Shown here: one piece after another, positions 32,846-33,086 of the stretch
Layout of the letters: the number at the start of each line of letters is the position of its first letter
Position numbering within the stretch: the first letter of the stretch is position 1
Assembly: GCA_016789605.1 (NCBI GenBank)
Contig: JAEUQO010000159.1
Coordinates: 1-33,086 of the forward strand
Direction: 5' to 3'
DNA from: Acidobacteriota bacterium
Lineage (GTDB): Bacteria > Acidobacteriota > Blastocatellia > RBC074
Length of the DNA: 33,086 nucleotides
The notes under the pieces: model-generated
Databases searched by the model: none
What the model saw: only the letters and a program-made list of their open reading frames with translations
What the model was told of the DNA's origin: nothing
Position numbers and translations under genes: made by a program

Positions 32846-33086
32846 TCACGGCGCGAAGTAGCCGGAGACGTCTACGATGGCGTCGAGCGTGCGTTCGGCG
32901 TAGATGCGGTATTGGCCTGTGCCTGCGTTCAAACCGACCACAAACGCGTTCGACAAGACCTGACCCGGAAAATAGATCATGTTCGCCGCGAGCGGTAACG
33001 TCACTCCGTCGGGATACAAAGTCAGGAAGCCTGCTTGCGCCGTCTGGTTGATCACCGTCACATTGCCGAGCACCGTCTGTGCCGTC
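32846..33086 (-). CDS. C-terminal end of a secreted beta-sandwich protein, partial
   Basis: Only the last 79 residues are visible; the gene begins beyond the right edge and ends at TGA 32846-32848. The sequence LGNVTVINQTAQAGFLTLYP, PLAANMIYFPGQVLSNAFVV and TLDAIVDVSGYFAP matches a terminal domain seen on many exported proteins of Acidobacteria and Actinobacteria, a beta-rich domain ending in VDVxGYF. It is often attached to cell-surface or adhesion-like proteins, so a cell-surface location is likely. The main body and hence the function are not in the window. Confidence 0.65.
   Translation of the reverse strand, partial: TAQTVLGNVTVINQTAQAGFLTLYPDGVTLPLAANMIYFPGQVLSNAFVVGLNAGTGQYRIYAERTLDAIVDVSGYFAP

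Overview
The window reads as chromosome of a Gram-negative, moderately GC-rich bacterium. Acidobacteriota, perhaps class Blastocatellia, is the best guess. This rests on gene content: Tat-exported PQQ-like beta-propeller and NIPSNAP proteins, a POT peptide transporter, a CarD regulator, WcaJ-type exopolysaccharide priming, and an S2P-trpS-scpA-scpB block. It is an inference, because no rRNA or phylogenetic marker search could be run. I found no tRNA, rRNA, CRISPR array, complete insertion sequence or prophage.

Layout. Positions 1-2276 (minus) hold the N-terminus of an aldehyde dehydrogenase, a small membrane-anchored diheme cytochrome c and a POT-family peptide transporter. Positions 2454-6609 (plus) hold an L,D-transpeptidase-like protein, a 101-bp nested palindromic element, a two-gene polar amino acid ABC importer (ATPase plus fused binding protein/permease) and a Tat-exported NIPSNAP protein. 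Positions 6705-11626 hold an FKBP lipoprotein, a ROK-fold protein with a degenerate active site, an M48 protease with a repetitive basic tail, and a DASS-type anion symporter. Positions 11734-13382 hold a TPR protein and a DinB / Lys-rich / DUF4031 trio.

Positions 13453-19300 form a housekeeping block: site-2 protease, tryptophanyl-tRNA synthetase, the condensin subunits ScpA and ScpB (ScpB with a long acidic N-terminal extension) and an ABC-F ATPase. Positions 19369-21856 (minus) hold a HEAT-repeat protein, a Cys-rich mini-protein, an RRM RNA-binding protein with a long leader, and an orphan radical SAM enzyme. CarD-family and DUF1508 proteins follow on the plus strand, then a polyprenyl-phosphate sugar phosphotransferase on the minus strand.

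The most interesting accessory stretch is 25096-27466. A good sigma70-like promoter (24890-24918) precedes four plus-strand genes: an unknown 109-aa protein, a ParA/MinD-type ATPase, a helical protein with a possible SAP-like DNA-binding end, and a compact PD-(D/E)XK nuclease with a QxxxY motif. The last three overlap in coding sequence. This looks like a self-contained ATPase plus DNA-binder plus nuclease module, and I do not recognise it as a named system. The terminator of the convergent PQQ-type gene lies inside the nuclease coding sequence.

Positions 27474-31964 (minus) hold secreted catabolic proteins: an M20 peptidase, a serine hydrolase of the beta-lactamase fold and the PQQ-like propeller. 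The window closes with a NarL/LuxR-type response regulator that has no histidine kinase nearby, and the C-terminus of a secreted beta-sandwich protein.

Many gene starts were moved downstream of the longest open frame on the basis of Shine-Dalgarno sequences, family N-termini or promoter position. Each such choice is stated in the entry.
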